21,303 nt of DNA from JANPPS01 sp031428635 (GTDB lineage: Bacteria; Pseudomonadota; Alphaproteobacteria; Acetobacterales; Acetobacteraceae): contig JANPPS010000091.1 of assembly GCA_031428635.1 (NCBI GenBank), positions 1-21,303 of the forward strand, read 5' to 3'. The position numbers were made by a program, and so were the translations under genes. Position 1 is the first letter of the stretch; the number at the start of each line of letters is the position of its first letter. The notes below the pieces were generated by a model. It saw only the letters and a program-made list of their open reading frames with translations. It had not been told where the DNA came from and did not search any database. This document shows, piece after piece, positions 14,447 through 21,303 of the stretch.

Positions 14447-14835
14447 CTAGCCCTATTTTCCACATGATACCCGGCGCGCCGAAGCCTGTTGCCCCGTACA
14501 GCCATGTCGTCGAGCAAGACGGCTGGCTGTTTGTCACCGGCCAGCTTGCGACCGACCCGGTCGATGACAGTCTGCCGCTGCCGGAGGGGATCGTGGCGCA
14601 GACGGCCAAGGTGATGGACAATCTGCAGCGCGCCCTGGATGGCGCCGGGGCGTCGCTGGCGAATGTCTTATGCGTCCGCATCTTCTTGACCAACTTCGAA
14701 CGGGACTATGCGGCGATGAATGACTTGTACGCCACGTACTTTCCGGCCGACCGCCTACCGGCCCGCACCACGGTGGGCGTGACCGGACTGGCCCGTGGTG
14801 GCATTGTCGAGATCGATTTGATCGCGCGGCGTTAG
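14443..14835 (+). CDS. ridA: RidA-family enamine/imine deaminase
   Basis: A 130-residue RidA (YjgF/YER057c/UK114) protein, the normal length. LPARTTVGVTGLARGGIVEID carries the catalytic arginine (Arg108, equivalent to Arg105 of RidA) and the Glu at 123; GWLFVTGQLATDP and NVLCVRIFLTNFERDYAAMNDLYA are family segments. RidA members speed hydrolysis of reactive imines and enamines, and related proteins (such as RutC) act in nitrogen-compound catabolism. Being last in an operon of uptake and redox genes suggests that it clears an imine or aminoacrylate-type product of the pathway. Its TAG stop overlaps the stop of the convergent phosphoribosyltransferase gene. Confidence 0.94.
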   Translation: MTSPIFHMIPGAPKPVAPYSHVVEQDGWLFVTGQLATDPVDDSLPLPEGIVAQTAKVMDNLQRALDGAGASLANVLCVRIFLTNFERDYAAMNDLYATYFPADRLPARTTVGVTGLARGGIVEIDLIARR

Positions 14836-15491
14836 CTACCGGCGGCGATCGGAACCCAGCCCTCCGGCACCCGGCGGAAGCGTGGCGTCGTGAACGCGGC
14901 TACCACCGGGACATCCGGCCATGCGTCCCGCCACGCCTCGCCCTGGATCATCGCGACAGCCAGCCCGGCCGGGGCGATCCCTGCCGCCCGTAGCAACGCG
15001 AGCCCGGCCAGGGCCGAGCTACCGGTGCTGATCACGTCATCCACCAGCAGCACCCGCCGCCCTTGCAGCCGGGGCAGCAGCAGCGGGTCGAGCCACATGC
15101 GCCGGCCCGCGTTTGCACCAATGGCGGGCGACGTGATGGAACTGAGGGCGGCCGAAAGCGCGTCGTTATACCAGCGCTTTCGTGTCGTCGACGGCGCGAC
15201 CCAACCGTCATGGCCCAGCGCCCGCGCTACGGCCGCCCCCACGGTGTGCCCGAGCGTCGGCAGGCCAACGACAATATCCGTCTTCCACGGCGCGACCCGG
15301 ACCGCGATCCAGTCCGCGAGTTGGTCCAGCACCGAGAACGATGCCTGGTTGGCGATCAGCCCGGCCACCGCCGTATCACCAAAGTCGCGTAGCGGAAGCC
15401 ATAGCCGACGCTCATCCGGCATGGGCGCCGCGTAATGGGTGGTCCAGGCCCGAGGCTCGGGTCCCGCCTCCGCAAAATTTTGCCAAAACAT
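14832..15491 (-). CDS. Phosphoribosyltransferase family protein
   Basis: A 219-residue type I phosphoribosyltransferase. The PRPP-binding motif VLLVDDVISTGSS is at 147-159, and DIVVGLPTLGHTVGAAVARALG at 72-93 is the preceding strand and loop. Trp and Arg-rich stretches (TRKRWYND, GRRMWLDPLL) lie where substrate specificity loops are expected. Such proteins attach a base to PRPP (purine or pyrimidine salvage) or act as regulators. It is the last visible gene of the urea-type importer operon, 20 bases after the amidohydrolase. A nucleobase-like substrate or product for this locus is a reasonable inference. Which base is used cannot be told. Confidence 0.85.
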   Translation of the reverse strand: MFWQNFAEAGPEPRAWTTHYAAPMPDERRLWLPLRDFGDTAVAGLIANQASFSVLDQLADWIAVRVAPWKTDIVVGLPTLGHTVGAAVARALGHDGWVAPSTTRKRWYNDALSAALSSITSPAIGANAGRRMWLDPLLLPRLQGRRVLLVDDVISTGSSALAGLALLRAAGIAPAGLAVAMIQGEAWRDAWPDVPVVAAFTTPRFRRVPEGWVPIAAGS

Positions 15492-15511
15492 CGCGGGCCC
15501 GGCTGGGCGGC

Positions 15512-16765
15512 TTAGGCAGCTACGGCCACGGGTGCGGGAACCAGCGGGCTAGTGACGGCATGGCGGCGTCCGGCGCGTAGGGCGAATGCGGGCACGATCA
15601 TCTGCGGCGACACGACTTTCTCACCACTATTATCGGCCAACTCGAACGCGCCGTTCTGGATGTCGAGTACGGAGATATCCGCCTCCCGCCCCACTTGCAG
15701 CGTGCCGATCGTATCGGCCATCCGCAGCATGGCGGCGGGGTTGCTGGTGACGGTTGCCACGATCTGCGGAAGCGTCATGCCGAGTGCCAGTAGCTTGGTC
15801 ATGGCATTCGTCAGGTTAAATGGTGCTACGCCAAAGAACGGGTTCGCCGCCCGGTCCTGCCCGGCGCCGGGGACCCGGACGTTGTAGCCGTGCATATCCG
15901 CCCCCAACGTGTACGGCAGAATCCCAGCCCCCAGTACCCGGCGCGCCATATCGAACGAGAAGTGGGAGCCATGGCCGACATCGACCGTGACCCCGCGCTC
16001 TAGTGCCGCCCAAACGACGGGATGAACCTCCCCGGTATCGGCCGAAATGAAGCCGCCCGGGTGACGCGTGAACGGGTGGGCCAAAACGTCGCCGGCCTCC
16101 ATCAGCGGTATCAAGGCGCGCACCACCTCGTCCGGATCAATCGTGATGCCGTCAGCCTCCGGCCAAAGCTGGCCCAGATGGATATAAAGCGGCAGGCCGG
16201 CTTCGCGGGCGATCTGCTTGCCGATCTTGATAACCTCAAGCCCCCAGCGGGAGGCACCGCCGATCTCCGCATGGGCTTTGATGCCGCGTACAAGGTCCGG
16301 GTTTTCCCGCGCGGCGCGTACGGTGTGCTCCACATTCAACTGCCCCGGCCCGTACAGGTCGGGATAGAGGTGTCCCTCCAGACCGCCAACCAGATAGGCG
16401 GAGATGAAGCACAGCACGCGCGTTTTGGCCGGTTCCGCCACGTAGGCGCGAAAGCCAGGGATGGTCATGCAACTCGGCCCGCCCTGGTCCACGACGGTCG
16501 TGACGCCGCTTTCGATGCCGACCATATCGGCGTTTAGGCCGAATTTGCCGGTGACATGTTGGTAGACGTGGCCGTGCGTGTCGATCATGCCGGGGATCAC
16601 GACCTTACCTGTGACGTCCACGATTTCGCGCGCCGCATCGTGCGGCAAGGACGGTGCAATGGCAGCAATCCGGCCGTCCAGGATACCGATATCGGCGATG
16701 CCGTCTCTACCGGTCGCGGGATCGATCACCCGCCCGCCCCGCAATACGGTGTCCAAACCTGCCAT
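15512..16765 (-). CDS. Metal-dependent amidohydrolase (dihydroorotase/deacetylase-like)
   Basis: A 417-residue amidohydrolase-superfamily enzyme. Numbered from ATG 16765, metal ligands are HGH at 64-66 (PGMIDTHGH), a likely carboxylated Lys163 (RGIKAHAEI), His196 (YIHLGQLWPEADG), His230 (LAHPFTRHPGG) and Asp290 (TLGADMHGYN). N- and C-terminal composite-sandwich strands (LRGGRVIDPATG and GREADISVLD) are complete. Family members open cyclic amides or remove acyl groups. The frame reaches a TTG at 16798, but ATG 16765 has GGAG nine bases before it and starts at the usual place. It lies 34 bases after the Rieske gene. A ring-opening or amide-cleaving step after ring hydroxylation is inferred. Confidence 0.9.
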   Translation of the reverse strand: MAGLDTVLRGGRVIDPATGRDGIADIGILDGRIAAIAPSLPHDAAREIVDVTGKVVIPGMIDTHGHVYQHVTGKFGLNADMVGIESGVTTVVDQGGPSCMTIPGFRAYVAEPAKTRVLCFISAYLVGGLEGHLYPDLYGPGQLNVEHTVRAARENPDLVRGIKAHAEIGGASRWGLEVIKIGKQIAREAGLPLYIHLGQLWPEADGITIDPDEVVRALIPLMEAGDVLAHPFTRHPGGFISADTGEVHPVVWAALERGVTVDVGHGSHFSFDMARRVLGAGILPYTLGADMHGYNVRVPGAGQDRAANPFFGVAPFNLTNAMTKLLALGMTLPQIVATVTSNPAAMLRMADTIGTLQVGREADISVLDIQNGAFELADNSGEKVVSPQMIVPAFALRAGRRHAVTSPLVPAPVAVAA

Positions 16766-16799
16766 GGCACGAAACTCCAAAATAGGTTGCGTAATCAAT

Positions 16800-17141
16800 T
16801 CAGTATGCGGAGGGCACTACGGCGGTGCAAGGCTGCACGTCGACCCAGATTGCGCCATCCCGCACCGATACGGGGTAGGTGCGCAGCTCCGGGCATTGCG
16901 GCCCGCGGGTCTTGTGGCCGGTCGGGATGTGGAACTGCCCCTGGTGGCGGGGACAGTTGACGTGCTCGCCCTCGACGCTGCCCTGGCTGAACCATGCCGC
17001 ATGGTGGGGACACACGGCTGCGGTGGCGTAGACGCTGCCCCCGATGGCATAGAGCAGCACGGCTGTGCCGCCAGCCTCGGCCTCAAGCGGCGAATGGTGG
17101 TGCAGTGCCACGAGGGTTGCGGCTTGGACCCAGGTTTCCAG
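16800..17141 (-). CDS. Small Rieske [2Fe-2S] ferredoxin, probable CTG start
   Basis: A 113-residue soluble Rieske protein. The cluster ligands Cys34, His36, Cys53 and His56 (counted from GTG 17111) form CPH...CPRH with the usual spacing. From that GTG the first Rieske strand is missing. Upstream the same frame reads ETWVQAATLVALHH, which matches the normal family start (W-x-x-V-A-x-L). No ATG, GTG or TTG is available before it, but CTG at 17141 has GGAG exactly seven bases upstream. A one-base deletion joining ATG 17155 to this frame is the alternative. It could donate electrons to an oxygenase or to another enzyme of the locus. No oxygenase large subunit is present in the window. Confidence 0.82.
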   Translation of the reverse strand: METWVQAATLVALHHHSPLEAEAGGTAVLLYAIGGSVYATAAVCPHHAAWFSQGSVEGEHVNCPRHQGQFHIPTGHKTRGPQCPELRTYPVSVRDGAIWVDVQPCTAVVPSAY

Positions 17142-17148
17142 CTTGCGG

Positions 17149-17152
17149 CTCC
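17149..17152 (-). promoter_or_regulatory. Ribosome-binding site supporting the CTG start of the Rieske gene
   Basis: GGAG on the minus strand, seven bases before CTG 17141-17139 and six bases after the stop of the DUF1028 gene (17160-17158). Confidence 0.5.
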
Positions 17153-17157
17153 ATAAC

Positions 17158-17904
17158 TTACGTGGCGGTTGAAGTGCCCAGGGCGGCGCCCGGACGGTCC
17201 CTTGGTGAAAGAGCGAGCATCGTCGTGACGGCCGCGGGTATCGGCGCGCCGGAGCCGGCCCGGGTCGGCATCGCGTCGATAAATGGGCGAAGCTGCACCC
17301 AAGCCACGCCGAACACCCGGCGCAGCTCCGCTATTGGGGACGTGTGTTCATCCACTCGCAGGTCGAGCCACGGGTACAACTCCCGATCATGGATCTTCAG
17401 AGCGGCTGATTGTTTGCCACGCTTGTCACCGCCGGCCGCCTGTCCGGCTTCCAGCGCGCACACCAGCCGCTCGGCCAGGTCCGCTGTCTCGGTGCGGAGG
17501 AATGCGGCCTCCATCGCCAGCACCACGGTTTCGTTGGCCAGCATGTTGCCCTGAACGGCATAGCCGGGGCCTGTGCGGTGGCCGCACCAGGGCGTGCAAT
17601 CGGCCCCGGTATAGGACGAGGCCTCACCCTGCGCATCGACGATGCCGAATTGACGAAGGGCCCGACCGTCGTCGGAGGCTATGACGCGATCCAGTGCCGC
17701 AGGCGCGGCCATGCCCTGCTGCATCAGCGCTAGCGCGTCGATAGCCAGGTACGGGTTGACCCAGGACTGGGTGCTAACGGCGCCGATGCCGGATTGTACG
17801 AACGGACAGATGGCGCCCACCCCCGGAACCGCGGTGCTGACGGCCACACCCAGTCTCAGAGTACGCGGGCAGCGCGCGACGATGGAGAAGGTGTTGAGAT
17901 ACAT
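17158..17904 (-). CDS. DUF1028 family protein
   Basis: A 248-residue DUF1028 protein. The start TFSIVARCPRTLRLGVAVST, GAVSTQSWVNPYLA, RQFGIVDAQGEASSYTG, PWCGHRTGPGYAVQGNMLA, and LEAGQAAGGDKRGKQSAAL all follow the family. Its biochemical role is not established; a relation to Ntn-type hydrolases has been proposed, with a residue near the N-terminus (Thr5 here) as nucleophile. DUF1028 genes often sit near amidase, peptidase or ABC importer genes. Here the gene lies three bases after the UrtE-like ATPase and just before the Rieske gene. An AAGG site eight to nine bases before ATG 17904 supports the start. A hydrolytic role on an amide is plausible but unproven. Confidence 0.88.
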   Translation of the reverse strand: MYLNTFSIVARCPRTLRLGVAVSTAVPGVGAICPFVQSGIGAVSTQSWVNPYLAIDALALMQQGMAAPAALDRVIASDDGRALRQFGIVDAQGEASSYTGADCTPWCGHRTGPGYAVQGNMLANETVVLAMEAAFLRTETADLAERLVCALEAGQAAGGDKRGKQSAALKIHDRELYPWLDLRVDEHTSPIAELRRVFGVAWVQLRPFIDAMPTRAGSGAPIPAAVTTMLALSPRDRPGAALGTSTAT

Positions 17905-17907
17905 CGG

Positions 17908-18612
17908 CTAGACCTTCATGTGCTGTTCGATCATGGCGACCGCGGAATGGTCGGATGCTGCTCCGCGTTCGACCACCTCGCCAGACGTCAGCACCGCGAA
18001 CTGGTCGGCGACCGACAGGGCGAACGTGACATTCTGTTCAACTAGCAGCATGGCCGTGCCGTGTTCCCGCCGCTGTTCCGCCAGTACGCGGGCCAGCCGA
18101 TCTACGACGGAGGGCTGTAACCCCTCCGAAATCTCATCGAGCAGCATCAAACGGGGCCGGGCCAGGATGGCGCGCGAAACAAGCAGCATCTTTTGCTCAC
18201 CCCCGGACAGGGTTCCAGCCTTCTGGCTCAGCCGCTGTAGTAAAACCGGGAAATGCGGTTCGATTTCCGGTAGGCGCGTGCGGAATAGCCGGTCGTTTTC
18301 CACACCGAGGCGCAGGTTCTCACCGACCGTCATTTCGGGAAACAGCGCCTTTTCCTGGGCGACATAGCAGATCGCACGGCGTGCGACGCGATGGGCCGAA
18401 ATACCAGAAAGCGACCCACCGTCCAGCAATACCTGACCGGCCGTGGGCGGGATAAAGCCGGCGATGGTTCGCAGCAACGTCGTCTTGCCAACGCCGTTAC
18501 GGCCAAGCAACGCGATAATGCCGCCCTCCGGCACATCCAACGATACGTTACGCAGCACCGTGGTGCTGCCGTAACCGGCGGTCAGACCCACGACCTGTAG
18601 TAGCTCAGCCAT
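17908..18612 (-). CDS. urtE: UrtE-like ATPase of a urea/amide-type ABC importer
   Basis: A 234-residue ATPase: Walker A GRNGVGKT at 37-44, signature LSGGE at 135-139, Walker B LMLLDE at 155-160 followed by ISEGLQPSVV, and the family's Gln in place of the switch His (VEQN). The GRNGVGKT and EGLQPS forms point to UrtE rather than LivF. The open frame extends upstream to 18675, but ATG 18612 gives the normal start (AELLQVVGLTAGYG). It overlaps the stop of the UrtC-UrtD fusion by eight bases (ATGGCTGA). It partners with the UrtD domain as the second ATPase. Urea itself may not be the ligand. Confidence 0.92.
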   Translation of the reverse strand: MAELLQVVGLTAGYGSTTVLRNVSLDVPEGGIIALLGRNGVGKTTLLRTIAGFIPPTAGQVLLDGGSLSGISAHRVARRAICYVAQEKALFPEMTVGENLRLGVENDRLFRTRLPEIEPHFPVLLQRLSQKAGTLSGGEQKMLLVSRAILARPRLMLLDEISEGLQPSVVDRLARVLAEQRREHGTAMLLVEQNVTFALSVADQFAVLTSGEVVERGAASDHSAVAMIEQHMKV

Positions 18613-20347
18613 GCGCCGCGCCGGCATAGATGGTTCGAACGGTGTCCGATGTAACAGCGTCTTCCACGCCGCCATCCAGCACGATGCTGCCCTGATGCAG
18701 CACGATTACGCGGGACGAGATGCGGCGAACGAACTCCAAATCGTGCTCCACCAGCACGATACACAGGCGATGACGCGACGCGAGGTCGACCAGCAGCGTG
18801 CCGATCCCCCTACGTTCGGCGGTCGTCAGCCCGGCCGTGGGTTCATCGAGCAGAAGCAGGCTGGGCTCCAGCGCCAGCACCATCGCCAGCTCGAGCGATT
18901 GTTTCTCGCCATGCGACAACATCCGCGCTTCGGTGCCCAAACGCGTGGCGAGGCCGGTTGCCTTCACGACCTCCATCGCGGCCTCTGGCAGGGCAAGCGT
19001 GGCCGAGCGGCGTAGTAAAGACGGGCGCTCGATCCGGCTGCGCGCCACACGTAGGCACTCGGCGACGGTCATACTCTCGAACACGGACGCGGTCTGAAAC
19101 TTCCGACCAACACCCAGCGCTGTGCAGCGATGCGGTGGGCGACGACCGATGGTGTAGCCGTTGACCTCGACCGTGCCCGACGTTCGTTCCCGCCCATCGG
19201 CGATGCAGCGCATCAGGGTGGTCTTGCCGGCGCCGTTCGGCCCGATCAGGCTAACGAGCTCACCAGCCTGGGCGGTGAACGCAACGTCCCGTAGCACGGT
19301 CAGGCTGCCAAACCGTTTGACTAGCGCATCTATCCGTAACACGACGCCGCCGGCAGAGGGCTGCGCGACTGGGGCAAGGACTAGAGTCGGTACCGGCCGG
19401 GTGCCGGGCCGTCGCACGAGCCATAGCAGCGATAGCAATCCGCCAGGAAGCAGGGTGATTACGACGACAAACACGAGCCCCACGATCAGCGCCCATAGAA
19501 AGGGCAGGGCGCCGTTCAGAATGTTGCTGACGGCATCGATCGTGACCGCGCCCAGGATGGGGCCAGCCAGCGTGGCCCGGCCGCCGAGGGCGGTGTAGAT
19601 AACGAGCTCGGTACCAGAGACGAAGTTACCGATCTCCGGCGCAACAACAGCCGTCGCCCCGGCATAGAGCCAGCCCGCGCTGGCACAGACCATCGCGCAG
19701 CCGACGAATAGCAGTATTTTGAGCCAGGCGGTCGGCAGGCCCAGGTACTGGCAGCGGATTTCGTTCTCACGCATCGCGACCAAAATCCGCCCGAAATCAC
19801 TCCGCACCAGCGTAAAGGCCAAAGTGGTTGTGGCCACCAGCAGCAGCCCGGCCGCGCGAAACCAGGTTTCTGTTTCAAGGTCGGGGACGTCGAAGCCGGA
19901 TAACCCGCTGCTCGACCCGGTCGTGTTTCCGCCGGCGAAGATGAGTTGCACCAGTACAATCGGGAAGACGAGCGTGATGGTCGAGACATAAAGCGCCGAC
20001 GCGCCGTACGAGAAGGCAAGCCCGCCCACCAGAAGGGCCGAGACCCCGGCCGCCGCCACACCCAGCACCAGACCCAGCAGCCCGGTGCCGACGCTGAAGC
20101 CCAGATGGGTCGAAACCAGTGCAAGCGCGTAGGCGCCAATGGCCAAAAAAGCAGCCTGGGCGAAACTAAGGATGCCCGTGTAGCCCCATAGAAGATCGAC
20201 CGTGACTGCCGCCACAGCCAGCAATAGCGAGCGGGTCAGTACGTTGACGAAGTAGGTGTCGAGGACGAACGGCGCACCGAGTACCGTTGCCAGGCTCGCG
20301 AGTAACAGCAGCCCGGGTAGCCAGCCCCTGATGTCACGCACGGGCAA
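18605..20347 (-). CDS. UrtC-UrtD fusion: permease plus ATPase of the urea/amide-type importer
   Basis: A 580-residue fusion. Residues about 1-310 are a UrtC-type permease (VDLLWGYTGILSFAQAAFLAIGAYA), and residues about 335-578 are a UrtD-type ATPase: Walker A GPNGAGKT at 369-376, GVGRKFQTASVFE around Gln418, signature LSHGEKQ from 477, Walker B LLLLDEPTAG from 497 and switch His535 (VEHDLEFVRRI). GRKFQT and LSHGEKQ are UrtD traits that separate it from LivG. The first start in frame is TTG 20347, 14 bases inside urtB; GTG 20341 is the alternative. The fusion joint is a Pro-rich linker at about 312-334. Confidence 0.92.
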   Translation of the reverse strand: MPVRDIRGWLPGLLLLASLATVLGAPFVLDTYFVNVLTRSLLLAVAAVTVDLLWGYTGILSFAQAAFLAIGAYALALVSTHLGFSVGTGLLGLVLGVAAAGVSALLVGGLAFSYGASALYVSTITLVFPIVLVQLIFAGGNTTGSSSGLSGFDVPDLETETWFRAAGLLLVATTTLAFTLVRSDFGRILVAMRENEIRCQYLGLPTAWLKILLFVGCAMVCASAGWLYAGATAVVAPEIGNFVSGTELVIYTALGGRATLAGPILGAVTIDAVSNILNGALPFLWALIVGLVFVVVITLLPGGLLSLLWLVRRPGTRPVPTLVLAPVAQPSAGGVVLRIDALVKRFGSLTVLRDVAFTAQAGELVSLIGPNGAGKTTLMRCIADGRERTSGTVEVNGYTIGRRPPHRCTALGVGRKFQTASVFESMTVAECLRVARSRIERPSLLRRSATLALPEAAMEVVKATGLATRLGTEARMLSHGEKQSLELAMVLALEPSLLLLDEPTAGLTTAERRGIGTLLVDLASRHRLCIVLVEHDLEFVRRISSRVIVLHQGSIVLDGGVEDAVTSDTVRTIYAGAAHG

Positions 20348-21170
20348 AGCCCGCCGGACGGATGCGCAGGATGATTGCGGCCAGCACTGCGACGGTCATG
20401 CCACCGAGCACCGCGTTCAAATACGTGGAAACCAGCACCTGCGCCCCGCCGAGCACCAGTGCCGCCGCCGCCATGGCAACTAGCGACGAACCCGACAGCA
20501 GCACCAACATAAACGCTCCGACCAACCACGGCACGCCCATGTTCGGGTCGACGCTGGATAGCGGCACCACCAGGGCGCCCGCGAGCGACGCCAGTGCGGA
20601 GCCGAGCCCGAATGTGGCAAAGCGGACCCGCGTCGTATCGACGCCCAAGGACTGCGCCAGGTCCTCATTGGCGATGACGGCGCGGGTGACCAGGCCAAGG
20701 CGGGTGCCGTTCATGACCCAGGCAAGGCCGAGGCCAAGAGCGACGGCTACGCCCACGAGCAGCAGCCGATATTCTGAATACGCGGTACCGAGCACTCTGG
20801 CCGCCCCGGATAGCGGGCTTTCCGCGAACTGCACCTGGCGTCCGAACACCAGGGTTATTACTTGGCCGATGACGATGCCCAGGCCCCAGGTGGCCAGGAT
20901 GGCGTCCAACGGCCGGCGATAGAGTGAGCGCAGCACGCCCATTTCGATCCCAGCGCCAGCCACAAGTCCCGCGAGCGCCGCAGCCGGTAAACCCAACCAC
21001 GGACTAAGGCCCGCCTGTGTGACAAGCAACGCTGCATAGCCGCCGATGGTCAGCATGGCGCCATGAGCAAAAGAGATGATGCCCATGACGCCGTAAACAA
21101 TCAGCAAGCCCGCCGCCACCACATAGAGGATGGCGGCGGTGGTAATGATATCCAGCAGAAGGATGTTCAT
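20334..21170 (-). CDS. urtB: UrtB-like permease of the urea/amide-type ABC importer
   Basis: A 278-residue inner-membrane permease of the LivH/UrtB family: GLLIVYGVMGIISFAHGAMLTIGGYAALL at the start in two adjacent motifs, LRSLYRRPLDAILATWGLGIVI (a UrtB trait), RAVIANEDLAQSLGVDT, and a C-terminal AILAAIILRIRPAG-type segment. The ATG at 21170 comes one base after the TAG of the preceding binding-protein gene. The end overlaps the fusion gene by 14 bases. It should pair with the UrtC domain of the fusion to form the channel. Confidence 0.92.
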   Translation of the reverse strand: MNILLLDIITTAAILYVVAAGLLIVYGVMGIISFAHGAMLTIGGYAALLVTQAGLSPWLGLPAAALAGLVAGAGIEMGVLRSLYRRPLDAILATWGLGIVIGQVITLVFGRQVQFAESPLSGAARVLGTAYSEYRLLLVGVAVALGLGLAWVMNGTRLGLVTRAVIANEDLAQSLGVDTTRVRFATFGLGSALASLAGALVVPLSSVDPNMGVPWLVGAFMLVLLSGSSLVAMAAAALVLGGAQVLVSTYLNAVLGGMTVAVLAAIILRIRPAGFARA

Positions 21171-21171
21171 C

Positions 21172-21303
21172 CTACTTCAGGTTAGGGCACTGGTTACCGG
21201 GGGACACATCCTTCGCCGTCTGCAGGATCTTCACGCTGCCATCCGCCTGAACCTGGCCCAGGTACATCGTCAGTGGAGCATGACGCTCGTGGTTCATGAT
21301 GAT
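21172..21303 (-). CDS. C-terminal end of a periplasmic binding protein (UrtA-like), partial
   Basis: The minus strand from the right edge is open for 43 residues, ending KDVSPGNQCPNLK and TAG at 21174-21172, one base before the urtB start. The segment MNHERHAPLTMYLGQVQADG matches the closing strands of type I periplasmic binding proteins (the basic/His region before a final strand with a Gly turn). Its position directly before urtB is where the binding protein of this importer class normally lies. The bulk of the gene and its promoter are outside the window. Confidence 0.8.
   Translation of the reverse strand: MIMNHERHAPLTMYLGQVQADGSVKILQTAKDVSPGNQCPNLK

Noticed and set aside
10604..14835. 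Pyrimidine (Rut) pathway because of nitroreductase plus RidA
   Set aside because: There is no RutA, RutB or RutF-type gene, and the nitroreductase is of the larger NfsA-like branch rather than RutE.

Overview
This is a GC-rich, tightly packed window with many ATGA and TGATG start/stop overlaps. It has plant-type and Rieske iron-sulfur proteins, a molybdenum hydroxylase, a twin-arginine-type signal peptide and textbook sigma-54 promoters. That combination suggests a pseudomonadote, most likely an alphaproteobacterium. No rRNA, tRNA, CRISPR array, insertion sequence or phage gene was seen.

Layout. (1) Positions 1-4427, minus strand: a branched-chain-amino-acid-type ABC importer. It consists of a periplasmic binding protein, a LivH permease and a 784-residue LivM-LivG-LivF triple fusion, followed by the first codons of a further gene at the left edge. 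(2) 4428-4749: a regulatory gap holding a large hairpin and a perfect sigma-54 promoter (P2). (3) 4750-6203, minus strand: two adjacent DUF1989 proteins of the urea-carboxylase-associated (UAAP1/UAAP2, carboxyguanidine deiminase-like) type, driven by a second perfect sigma-54 promoter (P1). (4) 6331-10561, plus strand: a three-gene molybdenum hydroxylase in the order large, FAD, [2Fe-2S], with the iron-sulfur subunit fused to a CoxG-like SRPBCC domain. (5) 10604-14835, plus strand: a third perfect sigma-54 promoter (P3), then a nitroreductase, a polar-amino-acid-type ABC importer (binding protein, two permeases, ATPase) and a RidA protein. (6) 14832-21303, minus strand, meeting the previous operon tail to tail with overlapping stop codons: a urea-type importer (end of a binding protein, UrtB-like, a UrtC-UrtD fusion, UrtE-like), then a DUF1028 protein, a small Rieske ferredoxin, a metal-dependent amidohydrolase and a phosphoribosyltransferase.

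Taken together this looks like a nitrogen-scavenging locus. Three separate ABC importers surround a ring-hydroxylating molybdoenzyme, an amidohydrolase, a deiminase-type DUF1989 pair, RidA, a nitroreductase and a phosphoribosyltransferase. Two of the importers and the DUF1989 pair have their own sigma-54 promoters, which implies control by nitrogen limitation or by another enhancer-binding activator. The substrate cannot be read from the sequence. A nitrogen heterocycle or guanidino/ureido compound fits best, and this is inference.

Two starts were revised from signals in the DNA. The first DUF1989 protein must start downstream of P1, at a TTG. The Rieske protein appears to start at a CTG behind a good ribosome-binding site. 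The nitroreductase ATG coincides with the predicted transcription start of P3, so that message may be leaderless.
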